Shown here piece after piece: positions 37,575 to 44,837 of a DNA stretch of 64,000 bases (position 1 is its first letter; each line of letters begins with the position of its first letter). The stretch comes from Lachnocurva sp045579705 (lineage in GTDB: Bacteria; Bacillota; Clostridia; Lachnospirales; Lachnospiraceae): the NCBI GenBank assembly GCA_045579705.1, contig JAZNMP010000011.1, forward strand, positions 29,185 through 93,184. Direction: 5' to 3'. Made by a program: the position numbers and the translations under genes. The notes under the pieces are model-generated. The model did no database searches. It had not been told where the DNA came from and saw only the letters and a list, made by a program, of their open reading frames with translations.

Positions 37575-37652
37575 TTATCTTAACCTTCCTAAAACATATC
37601 CTAGAATAATACCACATGCAGTTCCCAGGATGCTTATAAATCCCACTAACAT
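37575..37652 (-). CDS. 25-aa membrane peptide
   Basis: Frame MLVGFISILGTACGIILGYV plus LGRLR, translationally overlapping the preceding stop (ATGTTAG). One hydrophobic helix with small-residue spacing (G..GxxG) and a basic end. It may be a micropeptide of the early region. Short, so uncertain. Confidence 0.4.
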   Translation of the reverse strand: MLVGFISILGTACGIILGYVLGRLR

Positions 37653-37819
37653 TTCTTCACACTTTCCAACGCTTTCCACGATTTTGGTTTAGGGCACTCT
37701 TCTTCTGGATGGCCAGCTCCATCATTTTTATATCCCAAGCAACATCCTTTAGGCTCTCCGCATAATGGATGCTGGCCAGTATCTGCAGCATAACAGCCCT
37801 TACAATTTTTCTTTATCAT
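37646..37819 (-). CDS. 57-aa cysteine-rich protein
   Basis: MIKKNCKGCYAADTGQHPLC then GCCLGYKNDGAGHPEEECPK. Seven Cys residues suggest zinc binding. Ribosome site GAGAGGT. Unknown. Confidence 0.5.
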   Translation of the reverse strand: MIKKNCKGCYAADTGQHPLCGEPKGCCLGYKNDGAGHPEEECPKPKSWKALESVKKC

Positions 37820-37822
37820 AAT

Positions 37823-37960
37823 TTACCTCTCTTTCTTCCTCTTCTTATTTCTCCTGATACTGCCTCTAGGTTTCTTTCTAGAATGTTGCATCTCAAACCA
37901 CTGATAATTTTCAAGAGAATCAAGCACCCTCTGCATCTTATCTACCACTATTTTAACCAT
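37823..37960 (-). CDS. 45-aa basic protein (uncertain)
   Basis: Frame MVKIVVDKMQRVLDSLENYQ ending in a strongly basic tail, KKPRGSIRRNKKRKKER. The start has a GGAG only 2 nt away. A CTG or further upstream start is possible. Probable nucleic acid-binding tail. Confidence 0.35.
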   Translation of the reverse strand: MVKIVVDKMQRVLDSLENYQWFEMQHSRKKPRGSIRRNKKRKKER

Positions 37961-37998
37961 TTCTCCGAGCGGTTCTGCTAACTGTTCAAATCGAGTTT

Positions 37999-38115
37999 TC
38001 AGGAAATATTGCTGATATAATAGAGTATTTTTAAAGACTCATATTTTTCGATATCAACATCCTCTGGATATCCGATTGTTATCAGCCATTTTTTGAAAAG
38101 TTCATCATCTGTCAT
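37999..38115 (-). CDS. 38-aa hypothetical protein
   Basis: MTDDELFKKWLITIGYPEDV...; overlaps the previous stop by 4 bp (ATGA), so translationally coupled. Unknown. Confidence 0.45.
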   Translation of the reverse strand: MTDDELFKKWLITIGYPEDVDIEKYESLKILYYISNIS

Positions 38116-38309
38116 TTTTTATCCTCCAAAGTGATAGTCAATGTAGCATCGTTATTGTAAAATCCTGAACTAATATGTTTTACTTTTCTATCCTTATACT
38201 TTAGTATTTCAGGGCTACCTGCTAATGAATTTATCCAGATACCATCTCTCTCGTAAATACGTATTTTCTCATTCGGTGTCATACGTTTTAGAATCTTCTT
38301 TAGTTTCAT
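38112..38309 (-). CDS. 65-aa hypothetical protein
   Basis: MKLKKILKRMTPNEKIRIYE then a strand-rich end. Similar small proteins start many Firmicute phage early operons. Function unknown. Confidence 0.5.
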   Translation of the reverse strand: MKLKKILKRMTPNEKIRIYERDGIWINSLAGSPEILKYKDRKVKHISSGFYNNDATLTITLEDKK

Positions 38310-38324
38310 TCTTCCACCTTTCTC

Positions 38325-38561
38325 CTATATTTCTTTTAGAATAGTAAACAGTTTTTCATTCCCACTATTTATTTTGATTGTTCCATTTTGTATTTCTTGC
38401 TTTATTTCCCTAATCGCCTTATCAATCTTGGAACGCAAGTCCTCTTGACTCTCCATTACTTTAATTGCAATTTCAATCTCATCTGCATAATCAAATTGAG
38501 TATCTGTGCAATCTTCGGATATTAGATACTTTAGATTTTCAATTACTTCTTCCCAATCCAT
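38325..38561 (-). CDS. 78-aa acidic helical protein
   Basis: MDWEEVIENLKYLISEDCTD...; predicted helical. Unknown. Part of the coupled early operon. Confidence 0.5.
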   Translation of the reverse strand: MDWEEVIENLKYLISEDCTDTQFDYADEIEIAIKVMESQEDLRSKIDKAIREIKQEIQNGTIKINSGNEKLFTILKEI

Positions 38562-38564
38562 AAT

Positions 38565-38837
38565 TTACTCTCCTATATTCTTCTTGAGAATTTCCAAACA
38601 ATCAGCAACTCCGTCCTCATAAGTTTCTCCAAGTATTGTAGTTTCAAGGTTCTCCATTTCCTCAATAGCCTTATTAATCTTCTCACGTTCTACTACATCT
38701 GCGGTTTTCTCTGTCTTTAACAGTTCTAAAGTGAACAAAACTCCGTCTGTGAAATCCTTTGTAAAATCTCCCTCTGCCATTCCAACTGCTAATCGCACTC
38801 TTGTGTCGAAATGTTCTTTTTCTATATACTCTGCCAT
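38565..38837 (-). CDS. 90-aa hypothetical phage protein
   Basis: Start 38837 chosen (AAGGAAGA site). MAEYIEKEHFDTRVRLAVGM...GETYEDGVADCLEILKK. Common in Firmicute prophage early regions; unknown. Confidence 0.5.
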   Translation of the reverse strand: MAEYIEKEHFDTRVRLAVGMAEGDFTKDFTDGVLFTLELLKTEKTADVVEREKINKAIEEMENLETTILGETYEDGVADCLEILKKNIGE

Positions 38838-38838
38838 T

Positions 38839-38934
38839 TTACTCTTCCTTGTTCTCCATTTCCTGCGGCTCAATTATCGGTAACACTAACGGACACGCTA
38901 ATGCGATTAGTATATATTCAAATAACTCTGTCAT
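38839..38934 (-). CDS. 31-aa hydrophobic peptide
   Basis: MTELFEYILIALACPLVLPI then an acidic end. Overlaps the upstream stop by 4 bp (ATGA). One membrane-spanning segment. Likely translated by coupling; function unknown. Confidence 0.4.
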   Translation of the reverse strand: MTELFEYILIALACPLVLPIIEPQEMENKEE

Positions 38935-39506
38935 TCTTCACTCTCCTTTCTGTGTTTTGAAAGTGAAACGGGCATAAATATCTTTGTGCCTTTTCTTTCT
39001 GATTTTACATAGCAAAATGCCAAATCAAATTGGAAAAATCCATATGCTTTCCAATCACACACTTTTTTACCTATTTTTTTTCCACTATTACATTCATATG
39101 GGTCTGTAGAGATTCCTTTACAGTTTGGACAAATAAACTCTTTTCCGCACTTCTTTCTCAATTCATCAACAGTCTCGAACACAAACACATTATCACTGTC
39201 AATCAATGGTTGATTAGCATCCTGATAATAATTTAAAAACCAATAACTTCTATCATCTTCCCACGATTTCAATATTTCTTTCCACGGGATTCCTAATTTT
39301 TCCTCATAGTGCCTTGCCCTATCGACAGCCCATTTGAACTTCCAGCAATACTCACATTTATGACCACAATCAGCATGAGTATCTCCATATGACTCTAAAT
39401 AATCTTTGCATTTTTCAGAGTAATGTTCGCACCATCTGCCTGTGAAATCACTCTTTCTCTCTAAATCCTCAATAACATCATTTAATAATCTTTCCACTTT
39501 TACCAC
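38931..39506 (-). CDS. Cys-rich hypothetical protein, 191 aa
   Basis: Several CxxC/Cys-His pairs: CGHKCEYCWKFKW (about 47) and ICPNCKGISTDPYEC (about 125), probably zinc sites. The remainder is helical with many aromatic residues. No family recognised. Confidence 0.5.
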   Translation of the reverse strand: MVKVERLLNDVIEDLERKSDFTGRWCEHYSEKCKDYLESYGDTHADCGHKCEYCWKFKWAVDRARHYEEKLGIPWKEILKSWEDDRSYWFLNYYQDANQPLIDSDNVFVFETVDELRKKCGKEFICPNCKGISTDPYECNSGKKIGKKVCDWKAYGFFQFDLAFCYVKSERKGTKIFMPVSLSKHRKESEE

Positions 39507-39509
39507 CTC

Positions 39510-39995
39510 TCAATCTAAACAATTATCCTCTCTGCTCTCCATATCCGCTCCACAATTAGGACAGTAATTACACTGTTCTCTAATATCATTTAGATAGTCA
39601 TCTACAAATTTCCGTTCACTACCAATAATGCCTAATTCCTCATAATTGCAATTCGAGCACACTATGCATGTCTTAAACTTAAATTGACCGTCAGTTACAA
39701 CTACCCACTTTGCTTTCTTGCGTGTAGGTGTTACGGATGGCAAATTTTCTATCGCCCCCAGTGCTATCAATTTATCGTTTTTATCTCTAGTTGCTATACA
39801 CGTTGCCCCTAGTTCGTACATAAATTTCCTGCTCACCGCATCCTCGCAAGGCTCTTGCTCTAGTGCTTTGATTGCCAATTGAAAAGCCTCGTAGTTTTTT
39901 CTGTTCGGATTGAACGTATACCCCACAACACCATCAGTTCCTTGATACATTTCATTCGGATGCTTTAAGATATCTATTGCCTCTTCTTTTGTCAT
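39510..39995 (-). CDS. Zinc-ribbon phage protein, 161 aa
   Basis: ATG at 39995 chosen (GAGG site). Contains EPCEDAVSRKFM and IENLPSVTP, a segment common to Firmicute prophage proteins, and a C-terminal zinc ribbon CNYCPNCGADM with an earlier CIVCSNC. Function unknown. Confidence 0.6.
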   Translation of the reverse strand: MTKEEAIDILKHPNEMYQGTDGVVGYTFNPNRKNYEAFQLAIKALEQEPCEDAVSRKFMYELGATCIATRDKNDKLIALGAIENLPSVTPTRKKAKWVVVTDGQFKFKTCIVCSNCNYEELGIIGSERKFVDDYLNDIREQCNYCPNCGADMESREDNCLD

Positions 39996-40029
39996 CTCAT
40001 TCCTCACTTTCCAGCAAACCACTTATAGC

Positions 40030-40314
40030 TTATTTCTTTACCTTCAATTCAAATCCGCTATTGTAGATTGCATTAGCCATCATTTGAACAAATTCTTCAT
40101 TTCCACTTAATTCATCCTGCCCCATATGGACCAACATTCCATGTACCATTTCGTGAATAATAACTTCTTTTTCAATATCTTTTGGCAATCCTTTCTTTAT
40201 TCTGATCTTCGCTTTGCTATATTCTATTTCTCCTTGAGTAGTTCCAGCACAATCCTCATTTATAACTTCCTTATAGACTATTTTATGTGGAACACCACAA
40301 ATATTTACTTTCAT
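40030..40314 (-). CDS. Small HExxH metallopeptidase-like protein
   Basis: 94 aa; ATG at 40314 after GAGGGACGG. IIHEMVHGMLVHMG gives HExxH with a following Glu-rich segment, like ImmA/IrrE-type or SprT-like minimal proteases. Early operon; may act on a repressor or host factor. Confidence 0.55.
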   Translation of the reverse strand: MKVNICGVPHKIVYKEVINEDCAGTTQGEIEYSKAKIRIKKGLPKDIEKEVIIHEMVHGMLVHMGQDELSGNEEFVQMMANAIYNSGFELKVKK

Positions 40315-40322
40315 TCCGTCCC

Positions 40323-40451
40323 TCACTTTCTGCCTGTCCAGTGGTCGTACCACTCTCTTAGTTCTTTAGGTGACAAATATCGTCCAAAGAACAAAGTGTA
40401 CTTTTTCTGTACTCTCTTCTTTTGTTTTCTCCACCATTGATATGATTTCAT
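40323..40451 (-). CDS. 42-aa basic protein
   Basis: MKSYQWWRKQKKRVQKKYTL then GRYLSPKELREWYDHW. Starts on the preceding stop. Strongly basic and aromatic N-terminus, possibly nucleic acid or membrane binding. Confidence 0.4.
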   Translation of the reverse strand: MKSYQWWRKQKKRVQKKYTLFFGRYLSPKELREWYDHWTGRK

Positions 40452-40631
40452 CTATTCCTCGCTTTCTGTCATATCAGCAAGGATTGCAAGGCTTCTGGAT
40501 ATATCTGCAAGCATTGAAGCAATTGCACCGAGCTGAAATGTTACCATTTCCTCATACGTTCCTTCCGGCTTACGTCTTGATTCTTCCGTTATTTTCTCAA
40601 TCGTCAGTTGATTTTCTATAATTCTCGTCAT
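40452..40631 (-). CDS. 59-aa helical protein
   Basis: MTRIIENQLTIEKITEESRR...; overlaps the ASCH stop by 4 bp (ATGA). Helical, with AIASMLADISRSLAILADM suggesting a coiled pair. Unknown. Confidence 0.5.
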   Translation of the reverse strand: MTRIIENQLTIEKITEESRRKPEGTYEEMVTFQLGAIASMLADISRSLAILADMTESEE

Positions 40632-40945
40632 TCTAACCCCTCGCTTTCTGCTCTGTATGGTTCAATATCACATATTTTCAGGATGTAATATTTTTTTCCT
40701 TTTTCTGCTCCCCATTCCGGCTTGCCTTTCCCCATTCCAAGTCTTACTTTTGCAACTAACAATGGTGAGTTATGGCTATATCCATTACGAAATGCGACTG
40801 TATGTATTTCATGCCAATATGCAGGATAGCCCCAAACATTTCTAAATCGTGTAGTATAATACGGCTTGATTTCTCTATACTCTTCCCTCTTCTCGCCGGA
40901 GAGAATCATATCAAACCACTTTTTCTTTATAGGTAAAATCAGCAT
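40628..40945 (-). CDS. ASCH-domain protein
   Basis: 105 aa. MLILPIKKKWFDMILSGEKR then EYREIKPYYTTRF show the ASCH/EVE-type fold signature (Trp, Ser-Gly-Glu-Lys, Arg). ASCH domains bind RNA or modified nucleotides, so a role in RNA or nucleotide handling is likely. Confidence 0.8.
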   Translation of the reverse strand: MLILPIKKKWFDMILSGEKREEYREIKPYYTTRFRNVWGYPAYWHEIHTVAFRNGYSHNSPLLVAKVRLGMGKGKPEWGAEKGKKYYILKICDIEPYRAESEGLE

Positions 40946-41184
40946 TCTGACTCCTCACTTTCTATCAGCTTAAAACATCTTTCTAAATCTTCCTCATTTA
41001 TCTCAATCCAGCCCCTATCACCATCTAAATGTATATCTGCACCAGTACAAGAGCCAAAGTCATCATCTTCTCTCTGCCAGAACGAACCGACCTCAATGTC
41101 ATAGAATTGTGATTCGTCATAGGAATCTGTTTCAATATCGTAATAAGGAACGCTAAATGGTTTTATGCAAACATACTCTCTCAT
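40939..41184 (-). CDS. 81-aa acidic hypothetical protein
   Basis: MREYVCIKPFSVPYYDIETD...GWIEINEEDLERCFKLI. Strand-rich, acidic. Common phage small protein, unknown. Overlaps the next start by 7 bp. Confidence 0.5.
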   Translation of the reverse strand: MREYVCIKPFSVPYYDIETDSYDESQFYDIEVGSFWQREDDDFGSCTGADIHLDGDRGWIEINEEDLERCFKLIESEESEC

Positions 41185-41372
41185 TATCTCAACCTCCTAT
41201 CATCAAATATCCATTCTTTCTGCTTTTTATCATAGTGTGCGACTGCTTTACACCTTAAATCCATCTGATTCTCACTTGCTTTCAGGGGACAGTCACTACA
41301 ATGGACTTTGCCGTTCTCGTCTCTCTTGGAGTATTTCTTGTGGATTAGTATTTCTCTTATTGTCGTAAGCAT
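41184..41372 (-). CDS. 62-aa Cys-containing phage protein
   Basis: MLTTIREILIHKKYSKRDEN, then CSDCPLKASENQMDLRCKAV. Two close Cys pairs suggest a zinc site. Overlaps the next gene by one base. Unknown. Confidence 0.5.
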   Translation of the reverse strand: MLTTIREILIHKKYSKRDENGKVHCSDCPLKASENQMDLRCKAVAHYDKKQKEWIFDDRRLR

Positions 41373-41377
41373 TTATT

Positions 41378-41617
41378 TCACCCATTATTTATCCTGATTC
41401 CATCTGCCTCGCATATAGCGCATAGATGTACGTAATCTTCATCTATCTTTTCTACTGAATCATACTGATTTATCAGTATTCTAGGAGTGCCATCTATATT
41501 GCATCCTTCAATTTCTACCCTAAGTAGGATTCCAATATCTCCCATATCCTCTTTTGATATGCAGCGGATCCTATCCGCTCTGACTATCGCCTGGTCAAAA
41601 ATATTTACAAATTTCAT
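41378..41617 (-). CDS. 79-aa hypothetical phage protein
   Basis: Start at 41617 chosen for AAGGGAGA; the leader carries a GGCAGAAAC variant of the conserved motif (41637-41646). MKFVNIFDQAIVRADRIRCI..., beta-rich. Unknown. Confidence 0.5.
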   Translation of the reverse strand: MKFVNIFDQAIVRADRIRCISKEDMGDIGILLRVEIEGCNIDGTPRILINQYDSVEKIDEDYVHLCAICEADGIRINNG

Positions 41618-41645
41618 ATTCAATCTCCCTTCGTATGTTTCTGCC

Positions 41646-41804
41646 TTATTTCTGTTCGTGGTAGGAATCATATTCCTCAAGCTCTAACTTCATTCGATGA
41701 TACTTTTTCATGTAATCTCGTCTGAGATACTTCGAATCCGTCTTATCCGCTATTTCTTTGTAACGCTCCATCTCTTTAACATGACGTTCTCTGACTCTGT
41801 CCAT
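41646..41804 (-). CDS. 52-aa basic coiled peptide
   Basis: Start at 41804 behind AGGGGGAAGAGG. MDRVRERHVKEMERYKEIAD..., alternating Arg/Glu helix. Overlaps the upstream gene. Unknown. Confidence 0.45.
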   Translation of the reverse strand: MDRVRERHVKEMERYKEIADKTDSKYLRRDYMKKYHRMKLELEEYDSYHEQK

Positions 41805-42003
41805 CCTCTTCCCCCTTATATGGTTCACCCTGCTCAACACATTCCTGACTCTCAAAAATATCTGCAGAGTTTTCTCTTGCAGTCTTTCCCGCTTCGGTAA
41901 CATTATCTGTTGTACTCATGAACCAGTACTCACCCATCATGCTTCTAGCAACAACATATTTTTTTAGATGCTTTTTCTCCGGCAAAAAATAAATCTCTTT
42001 CAT
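41776..42003 (-). CDS. 75-aa hypothetical phage protein
   Basis: MKEIYFLPEKKHLKKYVVAR...SMMGEYWFMSTTDNVTE. Small strand-rich domain with disordered end. Coupled to 42003-42188. Unknown. Confidence 0.5.
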   Translation of the reverse strand: MKEIYFLPEKKHLKKYVVARSMMGEYWFMSTTDNVTEAGKTARENSADIFESQECVEQGEPYKGEEDGQSQRTSC

Positions 42004-42188
42004 CAGCGTTTCTCCGTGTTAAAATTCTCTCTTTCATGCATCATTTTGATTGTCTCTAGCATTGCCTTATTTGAGGCCAACATTTTCTTCAATTTCCAAG
42101 TCGAGACCGCATGCTCTACCGTATTCATAATTACTGATACCGCCAAAATAATCATTGAAACGGAAATTAAGATTAAAACAAAACTCAC
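42003..42188 (-). CDS. 61-aa single-TM protein
   Basis: MSFVLILISVSMIILAVSVI is a membrane helix, followed by a basic helix. It overlaps adjoining genes by one base each. A small membrane protein of the early region; possible accessory to exclusion, but no evidence. Confidence 0.5.
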   Translation of the reverse strand: MSFVLILISVSMIILAVSVIMNTVEHAVSTWKLKKMLASNKAMLETIKMMHERENFNTEKR

Positions 42189-42529
42189 TATTTTCTCCTA
42201 TCACTATTCTCTGCTCTTCTTTTGTAGTTCTTCAGAATTTTGATTGCATCTTCTTTCGTTCTAACCAATAAGCTGCTGCCGTGTGTCTTCGTTGAATACT
42301 CAACTCGAATTTTATTCAAGCCATCGATGCACACACGAATCACTGCTTCTTTAATCTGGATGCATCCACAATCCTTATTACACCATCTGCCTTTTTCGAA
42401 CTTGATATCTGAGCCAGCTCCTAACTCATTTAAGATTTCATCTAAGGTTTCATCGTTTATTTCTGATGCCCTCAAAAAATCATCAATAGTCAACTGGCCA
42501 TTAACTACATAGTTTTCTCCAAAAGCCAT
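42188..42529 (-). CDS. 113-aa Cys-containing hypothetical protein
   Basis: MAFGENYVVNGQLTIDDFLR...GRWCNKDCGCIQIKEAVIRV. CNKDCGC suggests metal binding. Unknown phage protein. Confidence 0.5.
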   Translation of the reverse strand: MAFGENYVVNGQLTIDDFLRASEINDETLDEILNELGAGSDIKFEKGRWCNKDCGCIQIKEAVIRVCIDGLNKIRVEYSTKTHGSSLLVRTKEDAIKILKNYKRRAENSDRRK

Positions 42530-42542
42530 AATGAATCACCTT

Positions 42543-42602
42543 CTACTCTTCGCTCACTATTACAAGCATTATCAAACAGAATATTAAAATCCATTTACCC
42601 AT
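42543..42602 (-). CDS. 19-aa membrane micropeptide (possible)
   Basis: MGKWILIFCLIMLVIVSEE starts on the preceding stop (TAATG) with GAGGA upstream. Pure membrane helix. The ribosome site and coupling support translation; the size makes it uncertain. Confidence 0.35.
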   Translation of the reverse strand: MGKWILIFCLIMLVIVSEE

Positions 42603-42982
42603 TACTTCCTCGTCAACGTCTCCTCTCTGTCGATTACTACTCCTGGAATCGACTGTATTTTTGAAATCAAACTCTGTGGTTCACTTTTCATAAACGGATC
42701 AAAACCGGCAATCGTTTTAATCACATCAACCTGCCGTATATAGATTCCTTTATACTCTTTTTCAAAATCAGTCTTTTCCTGGCTAGTTATATCCTTGTAA
42801 AATTCATCAGCATATTCACTCTGCAGACCATTTTCTTTTAGCCATGACATATTTCGATAATGAAGACGTCTCATTTTTCCTCTATCTCCATAAACGGAAC
42901 ACTTATCCACATCCATCATCAACTCAAACAACTGATTCTTTAACTTGCTACATAAGTTTTCCAGCTCCTTTTCTTCAGCCAT
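42602..42982 (-). CDS. 126-aa hypothetical helical protein
   Basis: ATG at 42982 behind GAGGAG, overlapping the preceding stop. MAEEKELENLCSKLKNQLFE... is helical. Unknown early-region protein. Confidence 0.5.
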   Translation of the reverse strand: MAEEKELENLCSKLKNQLFELMMDVDKCSVYGDRGKMRRLHYRNMSWLKENGLQSEYADEFYKDITSQEKTDFEKEYKGIYIRQVDVIKTIAGFDPFMKSEPQSLISKIQSIPGVVIDREETLTRK

Positions 42983-43202
42983 TAACTTTCTCCTCTCGCA
43001 TACTGTAGACCATGTATCTACAATCATCTCCGTATCTATTCTTCCCAGTTACCCATTCACCTTTTATTGGATAACCTTGCCTTCTCAATTTACTAACAGT
43101 CTTTGTAAAGCATCCAATTCCAAGTTCTTCCATTGCTGACTTTACTGTCAATCTTCTTCCCGTTCTCAAATAATCTAAGGTTCTCTGCTCTTGAACTCCC
43201 AT
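42975..43202 (-). CDS. Winged-helix-type small regulator
   Basis: 75 aa. TLDYLRTGRRLTVKSAMEEL...CFTKTVSKLRRQGYPIKGEW has the helix-turn-helix plus wing outline of phage winged-helix proteins that read a sequence through a Thr/Lys-rich recognition helix. Function: probably regulatory or replication-linked. Confidence 0.65.
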   Translation of the reverse strand: MGVQEQRTLDYLRTGRRLTVKSAMEELGIGCFTKTVSKLRRQGYPIKGEWVTGKNRYGDDCRYMVYSMREEKVNG

Positions 43203-43312
43203 TTGTAATCCCCTTATTCCTTTCTAGGGCGGTTTGTCCGCCCAAAACTAAGGTTTATATATTCTTTGTGGTATAAATCGCATGCTCTCAATTTACGGCT
43301 GAGAGCGACCAT
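43203..43312. other. Structured intergenic region between RusA and the next gene
   Basis: Two hairpins, GGGCGG/CCGCCC (43227-43243) and GCTCTCA/TGAGAGC (43284-43306), with no gene and no T tract. Possibly an mRNA processing or regulatory structure. Confidence 0.35.
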
Positions 43313-43723
43313 CTATTCTAGGTCCTGCAGTTCTTCAAGTTCGCACTCGACTCTTGCTTCTTCTGCATAACCCTTGCAAACGTGAAGTTCAACTATCTGT
43401 GAATCATCACGATATGCAACTCCATTCAACGCATCAAGTACACTTTTTGCTAAATTATCGCAATCAGGCTTCTGCGTTCTGCCTACTCTTCCATCAAGCA
43501 TCATTGCTTTTCTCTTCTTGCTGGTGCTTTTAGGTACTTCAAAATAGGCTTTTATCGTTGCCTTGATACATCCATCAAGTCTTTCTCCCACTTGACTCAT
43601 GTATTCACATTTCACTAAGTTCTCATACATCAAAGTTTCTTTTGGTGTATAAGCGCCATATCGTGTTACCCTCGGTCTCTGCTTCGCTTGAGGTTTCCCT
43701 GGAATCGTGAACTTAATACTCAT
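43313..43723 (-). CDS. RusA-family Holliday junction resolvase
   Basis: 136 aa. KFTIPGKPQAKQRPRVTRYG, RTQKPDCDNLAKSVLDALNG and YRDDSQIVELHVCKGYA contain the conserved basic patch and the KPDxDN...DD acidic residues that bind metal. It resolves branched DNA during phage recombination or replication. Follows the HTH gene with an overlap. Confidence 0.9.
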   Translation of the reverse strand: MSIKFTIPGKPQAKQRPRVTRYGAYTPKETLMYENLVKCEYMSQVGERLDGCIKATIKAYFEVPKSTSKKRKAMMLDGRVGRTQKPDCDNLAKSVLDALNGVAYRDDSQIVELHVCKGYAEEARVECELEELQDLE

Positions 43724-44120
43724 AATTCAAGTAGTCCTCTCTAGTCTTTCCTAAATACTTCAGCAGCTTCTCAAAATTCGCAGTCGAAGGAAGGTCCTGA
43801 TTCAGCAGGTACTTCGATACGCAAGACCTGCTGATTTTCGCTTCTCTTGAGATTTCTTCAATAGAAACATCTGGCCTCAAATCCATTTCAGCTTTTAAAA
43901 AGTCATAAAACTTGTTTGGATTTTTCAGAACATCTATATCCGCTTTCCTTAGCGAATTCTTAACATCCTTATCCTTCTTCACCAGCACTCCATACTTACT
44001 CAAAATCTTACGGATCTCGTGACTTGTGCAGGCGTTCAGTTCTGCTAATACTCGAATCTGCTTATTTGGGTTCCTGCTATTCTTGTACAGACGAAGTATC
44101 TCGTCATCTGTCATTTCCAT
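43713..44120 (-). CDS. HTH-containing phage protein, 135 aa
   Basis: N-terminal ELNACTSHEIRKILSKYG is a helix-turn-helix, and a second region, SIEEISREAKISRSCVSKYL, is a typical Cro/C1-type HTH near residue 90. Two HTHs in one small protein suggest a regulator of the recombination/replication operon. Confidence 0.6.
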   Translation of the reverse strand: MEMTDDEILRLYKNSRNPNKQIRVLAELNACTSHEIRKILSKYGVLVKKDKDVKNSLRKADIDVLKNPNKFYDFLKAEMDLRPDVSIEEISREAKISRSCVSKYLLNQDLPSTANFEKLLKYLGKTREDYLNYEY

Positions 44121-44132
44121 AACTTCTCCCTT

Positions 44133-44837
44133 CTACTTCAGTAGTATGCTTTCAAGTAAATTCATATCGTCATCGTCTCTGCCTTTAAAGTTGCCGAAAT
44201 TCGTTTTCTTTTGTCTGTTATCGTATTTACCTTCCAAGACTCTGTTAATTGTGTCTGGGCGAACGAACCAATCAAAATCAGCAACCCATCCTCTTTCACT
44301 TTTTCCGTGACAGAAATCTGACTTCTGAACTTTCTCTATCGCAGTTAAAATAGAATTCACTCCATACGTATCTATCCTAGCAGTCAGTGCTTGATATCTT
44401 TTTGAGCCAGCCTTAATCTCTCGGATATTTATCAAGTTCGAATCTTTATTCCACTGCTCTTTAATCTCTGCTACTGATTCAGCATACTTATTCTTTTCTT
44501 TATCTTTTACTTTATCTTTCTCTTTATCTTTTTCTTTAGGGGGTTTTTCTATATCCCCTTTAGGGGTTTCTTGGGGGTTTTTCTTCGGTCTACCACCCAA
44601 CTTCCCATATTCAGCGCCTTTCATTCCATTCGCCTTGCCGACTCTGCGCCTTTTTTGATTCGCATCAATCTGCGGTTTAGCCATAATGAATATTGCTTTC
44701 GCCACCCCTGATACTTCGGGTTCAACTTCTTCAATTCCATAGGTGCAGATAGCGTCATACGCTTGAAGTCTCATTTCATCCGGCAAGTCTTTTATGGCCT
44801 CTAGGAAACTGCTATAAAAAACGAATCCATCATTCAT
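44133..44837 (-). CDS. DUF6291-like replication-region protein carrying G-run repeats
   Basis: 234 aa; GAGGT site, overlapping the MBL gene stop. N-terminal FYSSFLEAIKDLPDEMRLQA and PQIDANQKRRRVGKANG match the DUF6291 pattern (about 1-80). A Lys/Pro/Glu-rich low-complexity segment (about 85-120, PKKNPQETPKGDIEKPPK) is encoded by the C-runs complementary to G-run repeats (44539-44577). A C-terminal domain (about 140-234) has no known match. Possible initiator or loader near a phage origin. Confidence 0.65.
   Translation of the reverse strand: MNDGFVFYSSFLEAIKDLPDEMRLQAYDAICTYGIEEVEPEVSGVAKAIFIMAKPQIDANQKRRRVGKANGMKGAEYGKLGGRPKKNPQETPKGDIEKPPKEKDKEKDKVKDKEKNKYAESVAEIKEQWNKDSNLINIREIKAGSKRYQALTARIDTYGVNSILTAIEKVQKSDFCHGKSERGWVADFDWFVRPDTINRVLEGKYDNRQKKTNFGNFKGRDDDDMNLLESILLK
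44539..44582. repeat. G-run repeats shared with the capsid-side non-coding region
   Basis: Runs at 44539-44543, 44563-44566 and 44573-44577 within the DUF6291-like gene. Bases 44560-44582 are identical to 27960-27982 (23 nt). Confidence 0.8.
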
